Shown here: piece after piece, positions 1-6,447 of the stretch | Layout of the letters: each line of letters begins with the position of its first letter | How positions within the stretch are numbered: position 1 is the stretch's first letter | Source of the DNA: an uncultured Atopobium sp. | GTDB taxonomy: Bacteria > Actinomycetota > Coriobacteriia > Coriobacteriales > Atopobiaceae | Reading direction: 5' to 3' | DNA: 9,968 nucleotides | NCBI GenBank assembly: GCA_946647055.1 | Contig: CAMPCT010000061.1 | Span: forward strand, 1-9,968 | Position numbers and translations under genes: made by a program | The notes under the pieces: model-generated | Told to the model about the DNA's origin: nothing | The model's input: the letters and a program-made list of their open reading frames with translations, nothing else | Database searches by the model: none

Positions 1-321
1 CTCTTTCTGTCGGACATATCCCGTTGCGATATTTGCCACCTTAATGAACGCGATGATGGCAATCCATGTGTAGAGCCATATTGGAGCATCTACTACAGGA
101 ATCAGCTTTATCAGGCAAACCACAACAAAGACGATATCTGCAATCGTGTCCAGCCTCGAGCCAAACTCGCTGGCAGTGCCAGTCTTCCTCGCCACGGCTC
201 CATCGATCATGTCGGAAGCTCCGGCCGCTATGTAGAGCATGGAGAATGCCGGGGAGAATGCCGGGCAGAACAGCAGGAATGCGCTCATCACTATTCTGAT
301 TCCAGTAATGACGTTTGCCAT
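1..321 (-). CDS. CDP-alcohol phosphatidyltransferase family protein (C-terminus cut by window edge)
   Basis: Translating the minus strand from the ATG at 321 gives 107 open codons up to the window edge, so this is an N-terminal fragment of what is usually a protein of about 180-220 aa. Residues 37-62 fit the family signature D-x2-D-G-x2-A-R-x8-G-x3-D-x3-D exactly (D37, D40, G41, A44, R45, G54, D58, D62). These acidic residues bind metal and the CDP-alcohol. Hydrophobic segments lie at about 10-36, 63-76 and 80-100, as expected for an integral membrane enzyme. The family moves a phosphoalcohol from a CDP-alcohol to a second alcohol in phospholipid synthesis; the substrate here cannot be read from the sequence. 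The gene starts 47 bases after the stop of the upstream cysteine-rich gene, so they may share a transcript. No good Shine-Dalgarno precedes the ATG. The DNA is much poorer in G+C than the genes to the right (25 of 60 bases at 61-120). Confidence 0.87.
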   Translation of the reverse strand, partial: MANVITGIRIVMSAFLLFCPAFSPAFSMLYIAAGASDMIDGAVARKTGTASEFGSRLDTIADIVFVVVCLIKLIPVVDAPIWLYTWIAIIAFIKVANIATGYVRQKE

Positions 322-368
322 GTTATACCGGTGTTCCCACTTCGATCAGATGCCTGTTCTCCTATCGC

Positions 369-1094
369 TCAATCCTCTGGGAAGAGCAGCTGTGCCAAAT
401 GCGATGCATCCGCACCGCCGATCTGCAGCCCTTCGTAACAGTAGTGGCAGTAGCAAACCGTCTTGTCGTGGCCAAACTGACGGCAATACTCCCGCATGAT
501 CACCATCTGCTCTTCAGGTGAATGCGGGATGAACTTCCCGGCGGCTCCCTCCACATAATGCTTTGGTGCCAACTTTGGGTTTCTCGGAGGCTGCGCGCGG
601 TACAGGGAGGCTCCGCAAAAACTCGTCTGCCCTCTGCTCTCGGCGATCTCCATCACCTCGATACCCATTTTCCCAAGCAGGCGCCGCACGGCATCCTGCT
701 CGTCCTTTCGATCTCTTGAACGCCAGCAGTCCTGGACGTATGCCTTGAGACCATGGTAATCAGGAAAAGAAAACGCAGGGTCAGAATCGATGAGCTCCCA
801 CAGCGAACGGACCCGAACGCCGGGGTGCATTTCTTCGATGATGTTGTTGCAGTTATGACAGAGCGAATAGACACGATCCCCTTCGGAAAACGGTCCGGAA
901 TCAGGAAGACTGCTCCAGCATTCCCTGAAGCTCCCTTCCGGCATTTTCTCTTCAAACTCTCTGAGCTTGTACTTGGGGACACAGCACCGCACGACCGTGA
1001 AGCCGAATCGGTCCCGGACGTAATCCTGAATCCGGCGACTTAATTCCGGGAACTGTGACGTGAAAACACAGCTTGCAATGTAGTACTCAGCCAT
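369..1094 (-). CDS. CCG-domain (heterodisulfide reductase subunit B-like) cysteine-rich protein, function unknown
   Basis: The 241-aa product carries two copies of a CCG-like cysteine pattern. The first is C9, C37-C38, C79-x2-C82. The second is degenerate: C123, F159-C160-G161, then C214-x-C216-x2-C219. In heterodisulfide reductase HdrB and related proteins, CCG domains bind non-cubane Fe-S clusters or zinc and act in thiol/disulfide or electron-transfer chemistry. The first-half spacing (C-x27-CC-x40-CxxC) is near but not identical to the usual HdrB spacing. There is no signal peptide or membrane segment, so the protein is probably cytoplasmic. The ATG at 1094 is preceded by AAGGAG at a long spacing of 12 bases; no alternative in-frame start is visible. 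The gene is followed by the phosphatidyltransferase and diverges from the methyltransferase, so it may serve the same pathway. Base composition is lower in G+C than in ftsH or fbp. The gene is secure; its biochemical role is not known. Confidence 0.85.
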   Translation of the reverse strand: MAEYYIASCVFTSQFPELSRRIQDYVRDRFGFTVVRCCVPKYKLREFEEKMPEGSFRECWSSLPDSGPFSEGDRVYSLCHNCNNIIEEMHPGVRVRSLWELIDSDPAFSFPDYHGLKAYVQDCWRSRDRKDEQDAVRRLLGKMGIEVMEIAESRGQTSFCGASLYRAQPPRNPKLAPKHYVEGAAGKFIPHSPEEQMVIMREYCRQFGHDKTVCYCHYCYEGLQIGGADASHLAQLLFPED

Positions 1095-1142
1095 AGTCGC
1101 TCATCACTCCTTACTTGCAAGCATAAAGGTACCATTCCGCAT

Positions 1143-1165
1143 CCGGTTGGCAGCCGGCCCTTTTT
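1143..1165 (+). terminator. terminator-like hairpin with T5 tract
   Basis: CCGGTT (1143-1148) can pair with AGCCGG (1152-1157), with one G-T wobble and a 3-base loop. CCC and then five T follow on the plus strand (1161-1165). The form is that of a weak intrinsic terminator, but no plus-strand gene lies upstream of it in the window. It could be a chance hairpin, or left over from a gene lost on the left. Confidence 0.25.
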
Positions 1166-1331
1166 GTTGGATGATCTCCCATATTTGCCATCAGCCCGGC
1201 GATCATATCTCCCCGTCGAGTTCCAATCTCCCTCCCCAAGGCGAAGGCGTCCGTCTGGGGACGCAAAAACCGGCGGCAGAGGGGCTCTAACGCCCGTGAC
1301 CCGAGGGTCAAGCGGGTTTGTGTCCGCTCGT

Positions 1332-1359
1332 GTCACAACCAGCTCCCGTGCCCTAGACT
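1332..1359 (+). promoter_or_regulatory. possible promoter of the methyltransferase gene
   Basis: GTCACA (1332-1337) matches the -35 consensus at 4 of 6 bases and TAGACT (1354-1359) matches the -10 consensus at 4 of 6, with a 16-base spacer. Transcription would begin near 1366, about 36 bases before the ATG at 1402. If real, it rules out the GTG at 1360 as the start codon. Confidence 0.35.
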
Positions 1360-1401
1360 GTGAGCAAGCAGAGACCTTGGAGACAACGGGCGGCCTGGCA
1401 C

Positions 1402-2157
1402 ATGGACATCACGCAGAGCTTCTACGACAACATGGCGAGCCAATACGACAAGCTGTTCCTCGACTGGGAGGCCACGACCCATGAGCAGGCCGAGATCCTG
1501 GAGAGGATCATTTCCGAGCATGGCCTCGATAGGGATGCAAGGGTGCTCGATTGCGCATGCGGCATAGGCACCCAGGCGATTGGCCTCGCTGCTCTTGGCT
1601 ACGACGTCACCGCCTCCGACATAAGCGACGGGGAACTGGCAGAGGCAAGGGTGCGGGCCGAGAAGAACAATGTGCGCATCCGCTTCGAGCATGTGGACTT
1701 CCGTACCTTGTCGGACGTATTCGACGGTGACTTCGACGTCGTCATGGCGATGGACAACGCGCTGCCGCACATGCTCACGAGCGAAGATCTCGCGTCGGCG
1801 ATAGGGAGCATCGTCCGTCAGGTGAGGCCAGGCGGCATCTTCATCGCCAGCATCCGGGACTATGACGAGCTTCTCGAGAAGAAGCCCCCATATTCCCCGC
1901 CATACATCCACAAGACGGCAGAAGGGCAGCGCGTCTCCTTCCAGACATGGGAGTGGAAGGGCGAGAACTATCACCTCGTCCAGTACATCATCGACGACGA
2001 GGAGATGTTGCAGATTAGCAAGTTCGAGTGCGAGTACTACGCCGTACGCAAGCGGGAGCTTACCGACCTGTTACTCGCCAACGGCTTCAGCGGAGTTTCT
2101 TGGAAGACGCCCGAAGAGTCCGCGTTCTACCAACCTATCGTGGTGGCGAGAAGGTAA
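1402..2157 (+). CDS. class I SAM-dependent methyltransferase
   Basis: The 251-aa product has the Rossmann methyltransferase motifs in order. Motif I is VLDCACGIGTQA at 48-59 (SAM-binding loop). An acidic residue ends strand 2 (ASD at 71-73, likely binding the SAM ribose). VDF at 98-100 and FDVVMAMDN at 111-119 follow, with RPGGIFIAS at 142-150. The N-terminal part (FYDNMASQYDKLF) and the DNALPHM segment resemble small-molecule N-methyltransferases of the glycine/sarcosine methyltransferase type; the substrate is unknown. I chose the ATG at 1402 because the family similarity starts there. A GTG at 1360 in the same frame would add 14 residues, but it lacks a ribosome-binding site and abuts a possible -10 box. 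The Shine-Dalgarno for 1402 is also weak (GGAG lies about 20 bases upstream). The gene diverges from the cysteine-rich gene and converges on ftsH. Its base composition is intermediate. Confidence 0.85.
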   Translation: MDITQSFYDNMASQYDKLFLDWEATTHEQAEILERIISEHGLDRDARVLDCACGIGTQAIGLAALGYDVTASDISDGELAEARVRAEKNNVRIRFEHVDFRTLSDVFDGDFDVVMAMDNALPHMLTSEDLASAIGSIVRQVRPGGIFIASIRDYDELLEKKPPYSPPYIHKTAEGQRVSFQTWEWKGENYHLVQYIIDDEEMLQISKFECEYYAVRKRELTDLLLANGFSGVSWKTPEESAFYQPIVVARR

Positions 2158-2266
2158 GCGGCGAGGCAGCCGCCATGTCGAAGCTTGCACTGGCTCATGT
2201 TTTTGCCCCGTGTGAACACGGGCTGTGGCATGAGGCGTCGGCAAGTTGTCTCACAGGTCGACTGCT

Positions 2267-2415
2267 GGACAGAAGTGCGGTTTATGTCCCGATTAATCAG
2301 CAATTCCCGTCTCTTGCGGAGTCGTCTTTCACAAAAGCCCAGTTGGGTGCCACACGCTGTCTCCAGAGAAGCGCCAGGTAGCAGAGTTATCGGGACATAA
2401 ACCGCACTTCTGTCC
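2267..2415. repeat. 149-bp MITE-like element with perfect 27-bp terminal inverted repeats
   Basis: Positions 2267-2293 are the exact reverse complement of 2389-2415, 27 of 27 bases. The arms enclose 95 bp (2294-2388) with no coding sequence. Pairing stops cleanly at both ends (T2266/T2416 outside, T2294/T2388 inside). The layout is that of a miniature inverted-repeat element or the fused ends of an insertion sequence that lost its transposase gene. I saw no flanking target-site duplication: the bases before 2267 (CTGCT) and after 2415 (TGATG) differ. I cannot assign an IS family from the termini alone. An extended transcribed hairpin is the alternative, but a 95-base loop argues against a terminator. 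Confidence 0.85.
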
Positions 2416-2460
2416 TGATGCCGGGATGATTGCCTGTCTGAAAGAGCAACATGGGGTACT

Positions 2461-2494
2461 TTTGCACAAGTTCACGTTTGCGACTCAGTGCAAA
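2461..2494. repeat. dyad copy 1 (TTTGCAC-N20-GTGCAAA)
   Basis: TTTGCAC (2461-2467) and GTGCAAA (2488-2494) form an inverted repeat around 20 bases. The whole 34-base unit aligns without gaps to 2672-2705 at 25 of 34 positions, including a shared central CACG and GCGA. The arms have the same spacing in both copies. It may be a conserved hairpin or a binding site that was duplicated. Confidence 0.65.
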
Positions 2495-2560
2495 CTAAGA
2501 TGACCGGACACATGGCGCGGGCCCAGGGTTTTTGAGTCCCAATCGCATCTCCTTATCGAC

Positions 2561-2599
2561 AAGCCCTTCGCACAAGCAGACGACGTGTGCGAAGGGCTT
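2561..2599. repeat. perfect 14-bp hairpin
   Basis: AAGCCCTTCGCACA (2561-2574) pairs perfectly with TGTGCGAAGGGCTT (2586-2599) around an 11-base loop. The stem is as strong as a terminator stem, but no T tract follows on either strand: CAATTACACC follows on plus and GTCGATAAGG on minus. It lies between convergent genes. It could be a bidirectional transcription block, part of a small RNA, or part of a repeat family. Confidence 0.8.
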
Positions 2600-2661
2600 C
2601 AATTACACCCCTATTTACCTGCGAGTTTATTGATGCCGTGCACAAGCGGCCCGGTTGTGCG

Positions 2662-2705
2662 AAAAACGCAGTTTGCACTGGCCCACGCGAGCGAACCAGT
2701 GCAAA
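2662..2705 (-). terminator. probable ftsH terminator
   Basis: On the minus strand the hairpin at 2672-2705 begins 15 bases after the ftsH stop codon. CTGCG and a run of five T (2662-2666) follow it. The T run is displaced five bases from the stem, so efficiency may be modest, but position and orientation suit the end of the ftsH transcript. Confidence 0.5.
2672..2705. repeat. dyad copy 2 (TTTGCACTGG-N14-CCAGTGCAAA)
   Basis: TTTGCACTGG (2672-2681) pairs perfectly over 10 bases with CCAGTGCAAA (2696-2705). This is the second copy of the 34-base unit at 2461-2494, offset by exactly 211 bases for both arms. The inner three base pairs are present only in this copy. Confidence 0.7.
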
Positions 2706-2720
2706 ACCTACGGCACGCCA

Positions 2721-4610
2721 CTAGTTATCGAACTTGGGCGCAAAGCCGTCGTCGCGCGTGAAGATGGTCATGAACTCCTCGCCGGTGATGGTCTCCTTGC
2801 GCTGCAGGTAGCGAGCGAGCTCGTGGAGCTTGAACTTGTTGCGCGTAAGGGTCTGCGTGGCCTGCGCGTGACCTTCCTCCACCAGGCGAATCACCTCGGC
2901 GTCCACGCGCTGCGCTGTGCCCTCCGAGCAGGTGAGCGTGGCGCCACCGCCCAGGTAGCGGTTCTGGACGCTGCCCAGCTGGACCATGCCGAACTCGTCG
3001 GACATGCCGTACTGGGTGACCATGTTGCGGGCAATCTCGGTAGCCTTCTCGATGTCGTTGGCGGCACCGGTGGTCATCTCGCCAAAGATGAGTTCCTCGG
3101 CGGCACGGCCGCCGCACAGCACCGCGATCTTGTCCTTGGCCTCCTTGCGCGTGGTGAGGAAGTGCTCGTCCTCCTCGACCTGCATGGTGTAGCCCAGGGC
3201 GCCCGAGGTGCGCGGCACGATGGTGATCTTGGACACGGGGGCAGCGCCCTTCTGGGTGGCGGCGACGATGGCGTGTCCGATCTCGTGGTAGGCCACGACC
3301 TGCTTCTCGTGCTCGGAGAGGACCGTCGACTTGCGCTTCTCGCCGGCGATGACGACCTCCACCGACTCCTGCAGGTCCTCCTGGGTCACGCGCCTGCGAC
3401 CAAAGCGCACCGCGCGAAGGGCCGCCTCGTTGATGATGTTGGCGAGGTCGGCGCCGGAGGCACCGGGCGTGGAGCGGGCGATGATGTCGAGGTCGATCTG
3501 GCCCTCCATCTTCACGTCGTTGGCGTGGAGCTGCAGGATCGCCTTGCGGCCGGCGAGGTCGGGGAGCTCCACCGGGATGCGCCGGTCAAAGCGGCCCGGG
3601 CGCAGCAGGGCCGGGTCGAGCGTCTCGGGACGGTTGGTGGCCGCCAGCACGACGATGCCCTTCTGGTTGTCGAAGCCGTCCATCTCGGACAGGAGCTGGT
3701 TGAGCGTCTGCTCGCGCTCGTCGTTGGAGTTGAGCGTGGCGTCGCGGCGCTTGCCCACCGCGTCAATCTCGTCGATGAAGACGATGCAGGGAGCCTTCTC
3801 GTTGGCCTGCTTGAAGAGGTCGCGCACCTTGGCGGCGCCACGACCCACGAACATCTCGACGAACTCGGAGCCGCTGATCGAGAAGAACGGGACGTCGGCC
3901 TCGCCCGCGACGGCCTTGGCCAAGAGGGTCTTGCCCGTGCCCGGAGGGCCCACGAGCAGGGCGCCGTGGGGGAGCTTGGCGCCGATCTCCTTGTAGCGGC
4001 CGGGGTTCTCGAGGAAGGAGACGATCTCGTTCAGGGACTCCTTGGCCTCGTCCTGGCCGGCGACGTCCTTGAACGTGACGCCGGTCTCCTGGCCCTTGAC
4101 CTCCTTGGCACCGGAGCGGCCCAGGCCGCCACCCAGCCCAAAGCCGCCGCCAAAGTTCATGGAGGGGCCGTCGTCGCCCATCTGCTTGCGCAGGCGACGG
4201 TTGAGGAGGTACCCGCCGCCAATGAAGATGACGAGGGGCAGGATGTAGCTCAGCAGGAAGTAGATCATGAGGGTGGTGCCGGAGGTGTTGCTGATCTTGG
4301 CCGAGAAGTCGACGTCCGCCGCCTCGAGACGGCTCACGAGCGTGGTGTCGTTGGGCCAGTTGGTGGTGGAGTAGGCCTGCTCGTCCTCGCCCTCGCCGGT
4401 CGTGTAGTAGATGGTGTCCGAGCCGGTGTCGAGCTCGACCTTCTTGACCTCGCCGGCATCGACCTGCGTGAGGAACTCGCTGTAGGAGGCGTCCTTGATC
4501 TGCGTCCTGCGGATCTGCGGGCCGACGAACGAGTTGATGATGATGCCGACGGCGATGGCGATGATGGCGTAGACGATCATCGTCTGACGGCGCTTCTGGT
4601 TGTTGTCCAT
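2721..4610 (-). CDS. ftsH: ATP-dependent zinc metalloprotease FtsH
   Basis: The 629-aa product is a full-length FtsH, the membrane-anchored AAA+ protease that unfolds and degrades misfolded membrane proteins and short-lived regulators. TM1 is at about 11-29, followed by a small external domain (about 36-110) and TM2 at about 113-135. A Gly-rich linker (about 152-168) leads into the ATPase. Walker A is GPPGTGKT (221-228) and Walker B IVFIDE (276-281). The second region of homology runs from TNRPETLDP into LLRPGRFDR, with arginine fingers R337 and R340. The protease zinc site is HEIGH (442-446), with D519 in GAANDI as probable third ligand. The pore segment reads EMFVGRG (252-258), with Arg where Val or Met is usual. 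The ATG at 4610 is preceded by AAGGGA at about 5 bases. I see no clear promoter, but the terminator of the upstream gene at 4684-4709 implies independent transcription. The product ends shortly after the protease domain, without the long acidic tail of some homologues. Confidence 0.98.
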   Translation of the reverse strand: MDNNQKRRQTMIVYAIIAIAVGIIINSFVGPQIRRTQIKDASYSEFLTQVDAGEVKKVELDTGSDTIYYTTGEGEDEQAYSTTNWPNDTTLVSRLEAADVDFSAKISNTSGTTLMIYFLLSYILPLVIFIGGGYLLNRRLRKQMGDDGPSMNFGGGFGLGGGLGRSGAKEVKGQETGVTFKDVAGQDEAKESLNEIVSFLENPGRYKEIGAKLPHGALLVGPPGTGKTLLAKAVAGEADVPFFSISGSEFVEMFVGRGAAKVRDLFKQANEKAPCIVFIDEIDAVGKRRDATLNSNDEREQTLNQLLSEMDGFDNQKGIVVLAATNRPETLDPALLRPGRFDRRIPVELPDLAGRKAILQLHANDVKMEGQIDLDIIARSTPGASGADLANIINEAALRAVRFGRRRVTQEDLQESVEVVIAGEKRKSTVLSEHEKQVVAYHEIGHAIVAATQKGAAPVSKITIVPRTSGALGYTMQVEEDEHFLTTRKEAKDKIAVLCGGRAAEELIFGEMTTGAANDIEKATEIARNMVTQYGMSDEFGMVQLGSVQNRYLGGGATLTCSEGTAQRVDAEVIRLVEEGHAQATQTLTRNKFKLHELARYLQRKETITGEEFMTIFTRDDGFAPKFDN

Positions 4611-4683
4611 AGATGTCCCTTGGTAGTGGGCCGTTGCATGGAATAGTCATACCCCACCGCAGCGGTCGCTACCACGGCTTCAC

Positions 4684-4709
4684 AAAAAACCTTAGTCGAA
4701 ATGACTTAG
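4684..4709 (-). terminator. intrinsic terminator of the 545-aa membrane protein gene
   Basis: On the minus strand CTAAGTC pairs with GACTAAG (4709 to 4691, one A-A mismatch, 5-base loop). G and six T (4689-4684) follow. It lies about 40 bases past the stop codon at 4747 and upstream of ftsH, separating the two transcripts. A second short stem, CTGCCA/TGGCAG, lies closer to the stop (about 4717-4732) but has no T tract. Confidence 0.6.
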
Positions 4710-4746
4710 ATTTGGCTGCCATGGGTGGCAGGTTCCGATGACAGGC

Positions 4747-6384
4747 CTACATGTAGCCGCGGGTGTAGCTCTCGCCCGAGCCCAGGTGCCTGCGACGCTG
4801 GTTGTCACCGTTGGCGTTGTGCGAGGGGTGGTCCTCGGCGTAGAAGTCGCGCAGGGCGGTGGCGGCGTCGGCGGTACGTGCGGCATGGTAGGCGCCGGCG
4901 GCGGTGTTGCGGGCGATGCGGCTGGTGTCGGAGGCGATGCGGGCCGTGTTGGCGGCGGTCTCGGCGGTGTTTGCCGCCGTCGCCTGTGCCGCCGAGGCCG
5001 TCGCCCACACGCCGGAGTCGATGCTGTCAAGCGTGCGCGACATCTCGTCGAGCGTGCGGTTGGTGGTGTCGAGACGCTCCGCGACCCCGTCGATGCCGGC
5101 GTTGATGCTCTCGAGCTGGTTGGACATCACAAAGAGCTGCGCCATGAGGTCACGCATGTACTGGGCGTTCTCCATGCGCGTGAGCTCCAGCTGGTTGAGC
5201 TGGGCCGCCTGGAGCCCCAGGTTGGAGGTGCGGTAGCGCTCGGTCGCCATGTAGAGCATGGCCTCCTTGACGTCATCTGCGTAGCCGTTCTCCACGACGG
5301 CCGCGAGCTCGAGCGCGTTGGGGATGGCGTTGGGCATGAGGCTGATCTCGTCGCAGGTCTGGGAGATGCGCTCCCGTGCCGCGCCGCAGGACCTCTCGAC
5401 GATGCCGAGCGTGAGCTCGCGCCAGGACTGCGCGTCCGACGAGATGTCAGCGCTCAGTCGCTTGAGCGTCCCCGCCTCCTCGGCCGAGAGCGGCCATTCG
5501 TAGCTCCCCAGGGCCTCCACCGTCGATGAGGCGATGCCCAACGACATGCGCTTCGCGGCAATCCGGTCCAGCTCGTTCGTGTACCACGTGGGGTCGGCCT
5601 CACGGTCGTTGATGTAGGCCTCCATCCGCCCTATGTAGTCGCTGAGCTCGCCCGACTGCCGCTCCTGGTCCTTGCGGCCGCTGTCGTTGAGGGCGATGAG
5701 CAGCACGGGGATGCAGAAGACGGACACGAAGTAGGCGCCAAGGCCAAAGAGCAGCCTGTGCGTGAGGTAGAAGACCGCGATGCCGATGATGACGGGCAGC
5801 CAGCCCTTCACGAAGGTGTTGATGCGGTCCTCGTTGCGGGCCTTGGTTCCCAGGATTCCCGCGAGCTGGCCCCGCTGCCGGCGGGCGTCCTCGAGCTGAC
5901 GCTTGGGCTCGGCAAGCTCCTGAGCCACCTGCGCGCGGTGCTGGCCGATGGCCTGCTCGTTTTGCTGCTCGAGCGTCGGGATCTCCTGGGTGAGCCTGGA
6001 CGTCGTCCTGCGGTTGCGCTCAACCGCCTTGGCCACGGCGTCGCGCTTGACGAGGTCACAGGCCAGGTCGAGGGCGTCCTCGACCTGGGGCAGCGGGTCC
6101 ATGGGAAGGCGGTCGTCGTGGAAGTACCCGTCGAGGAGGTCGAGCCACTGGTTGTAGGGGAGCTTCTCCCCTCCGAGGGTGACGAGATCGGTGCAGTCGT
6201 GGGACGACCTGAGGACCTGGCTGGTGGACCCGAGCGTGACCTGGGACTCGTCGAAGCTGGGGACGTCGGGAAGCGCCCGCAGCCGCTTGTCGAGCAGTCC
6301 GGCCTGATAGACGAAGGCGTTGTCGGTCGCGACTTGCCTGAGCTGGGCGGCGAGCTGCTGGCGCTCCTGGACGGTGGTGGTCAT
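4747..6384 (-). CDS. unrecognised 545-aa membrane protein with coiled coils and an Ala/Thr heptad tail
   Basis: I do not recognise this gene. Residues 1-110 are soluble and mixed; 115-178 are highly charged and Gln-rich and probably a coiled coil. Two hydrophobic helices follow (about 195-208 and 211-232), separated by a short turn, which would place both termini on the same side of the membrane. Residues 240-417 are helical and soluble, with three Cys (333, 344 and, in the membrane, 224). From 418 to 460 heptad-like MSNQLESINAGIDGVAERL continues into a tail at 470-511. There the period is seven with an A-x-N-T-A-x-x core (N472, N479, D486, N493), like the signalling helices of chemoreceptors but without a recognisable receptor domain. 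The C-terminus (515-545) is polar and disordered-looking. I chose the ATG at 6384 over 6450 because GGGGAGGG sits just upstream of it and the longer start would lie across the promoter. The gene sits between fbp and ftsH with its own promoter and terminator. Codon use matches its neighbours, so it looks native. Confidence 0.88.
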   Translation of the reverse strand: MTTTVQERQQLAAQLRQVATDNAFVYQAGLLDKRLRALPDVPSFDESQVTLGSTSQVLRSSHDCTDLVTLGGEKLPYNQWLDLLDGYFHDDRLPMDPLPQVEDALDLACDLVKRDAVAKAVERNRRTTSRLTQEIPTLEQQNEQAIGQHRAQVAQELAEPKRQLEDARRQRGQLAGILGTKARNEDRINTFVKGWLPVIIGIAVFYLTHRLLFGLGAYFVSVFCIPVLLIALNDSGRKDQERQSGELSDYIGRMEAYINDREADPTWYTNELDRIAAKRMSLGIASSTVEALGSYEWPLSAEEAGTLKRLSADISSDAQSWRELTLGIVERSCGAARERISQTCDEISLMPNAIPNALELAAVVENGYADDVKEAMLYMATERYRTSNLGLQAAQLNQLELTRMENAQYMRDLMAQLFVMSNQLESINAGIDGVAERLDTTNRTLDEMSRTLDSIDSGVWATASAAQATAANTAETAANTARIASDTSRIARNTAAGAYHAARTADAATALRDFYAEDHPSHNANGDNQRRRHLGSGESYTRGYM

Positions 6385-6387
6385 ATG

Positions 6388-6395
6388 CCCTCCCC
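6388..6395 (-). promoter_or_regulatory. ribosome-binding site fixing the start of the 545-aa protein
   Basis: GGGGAGGG on the minus strand ends three bases before the ATG at 6384. The in-frame upstream start at 6450 has no such site and lies over the -35 region, so 6384 is preferred. Confidence 0.75.
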
Positions 6396-6418
6396 GGGAC
6401 TCTTTTCCAAACTGTGCA

Positions 6419-6447
6419 ATTATAGTCCACGAGAAGACGGGGGTCAT
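6419..6447 (-). promoter_or_regulatory. promoter of the 545-aa membrane protein gene
   Basis: A perfect -10 TATAAT (6424-6419 on minus) lies 17 bases from ATGACC (6447-6442), which matches the -35 consensus at 4 of 6 bases. Transcription would start near 6412, giving a leader of about 28 bases. The -35 box lies inside one arm of the 9-bp inverted repeat at 6438-6466. Confidence 0.7.

Larger units (their letters stand above)
1095..1401. other. divergent intergenic region
   Basis: This 307-bp spacer lies between the minus-strand cysteine-rich gene and the plus-strand methyltransferase and must hold both start regions. A possible plus-strand promoter (1332-1359) and a terminator-like hairpin (1143-1165) are listed separately. 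Other small dyads are GTGACC/GGTCA around 1299-1312 and AGCGG/CCGCT around 1309-1326. The short minus-strand reading frame across 1040-1336 has no family resemblance that I recognise and is not annotated. No tRNA or riboswitch could be built here. Confidence 0.5.
2158..2720. other. gene-free convergent region rich in inverted repeats
   Basis: This 563-bp stretch between the methyltransferase (+) and ftsH (-) has no convincing coding sequence. Besides the repeats listed separately, it has CCCGTG/CACGGG (2207-2212 and 2217-2222, TGAA loop), about 50 bases after the methyltransferase stop and with no T tract. GCACAA/TTGTGC forms another stem at 2640-2645 and 2655-2660. The heptamer GCACAAG occurs three times in direct orientation (2464, 2570, 2640). 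G+C content is visibly lower than in ftsH. Confidence 0.7.

Noticed and set aside
1219..1330. tRNA-like look (GAGTTCCAATC and several GC stems)
   Set aside because: I tried T-arm and anticodon-arm placements on both strands; the loops have the wrong sizes and no acceptor stem closes.
1040..1336. 98-codon minus-strand frame upstream of the cysteine-rich gene
   Set aside because: It overlaps the real gene out of frame, has no ribosome-binding site that I can see, and its product is Arg/Pro-rich without a recognisable family.
2028..2400. Short plus-strand frames after the methyltransferase
   Set aside because: They overlap the methyltransferase end or run through the inverted-repeat element and show no family resemblance.
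2460..2705. CRISPR array
   Set aside because: There are only two diverged 34-bp units 211 bp apart, each itself a dyad; no regular spacers or cas genes are present.
2655..4646. 663-codon open frame on the plus strand opposite ftsH
   Set aside because: It mirrors ftsH, whose motifs are intact. The translation is a monotonous Leu/Val/Gly/Asp/His-rich product typical of antisense frames in high-GC DNA.
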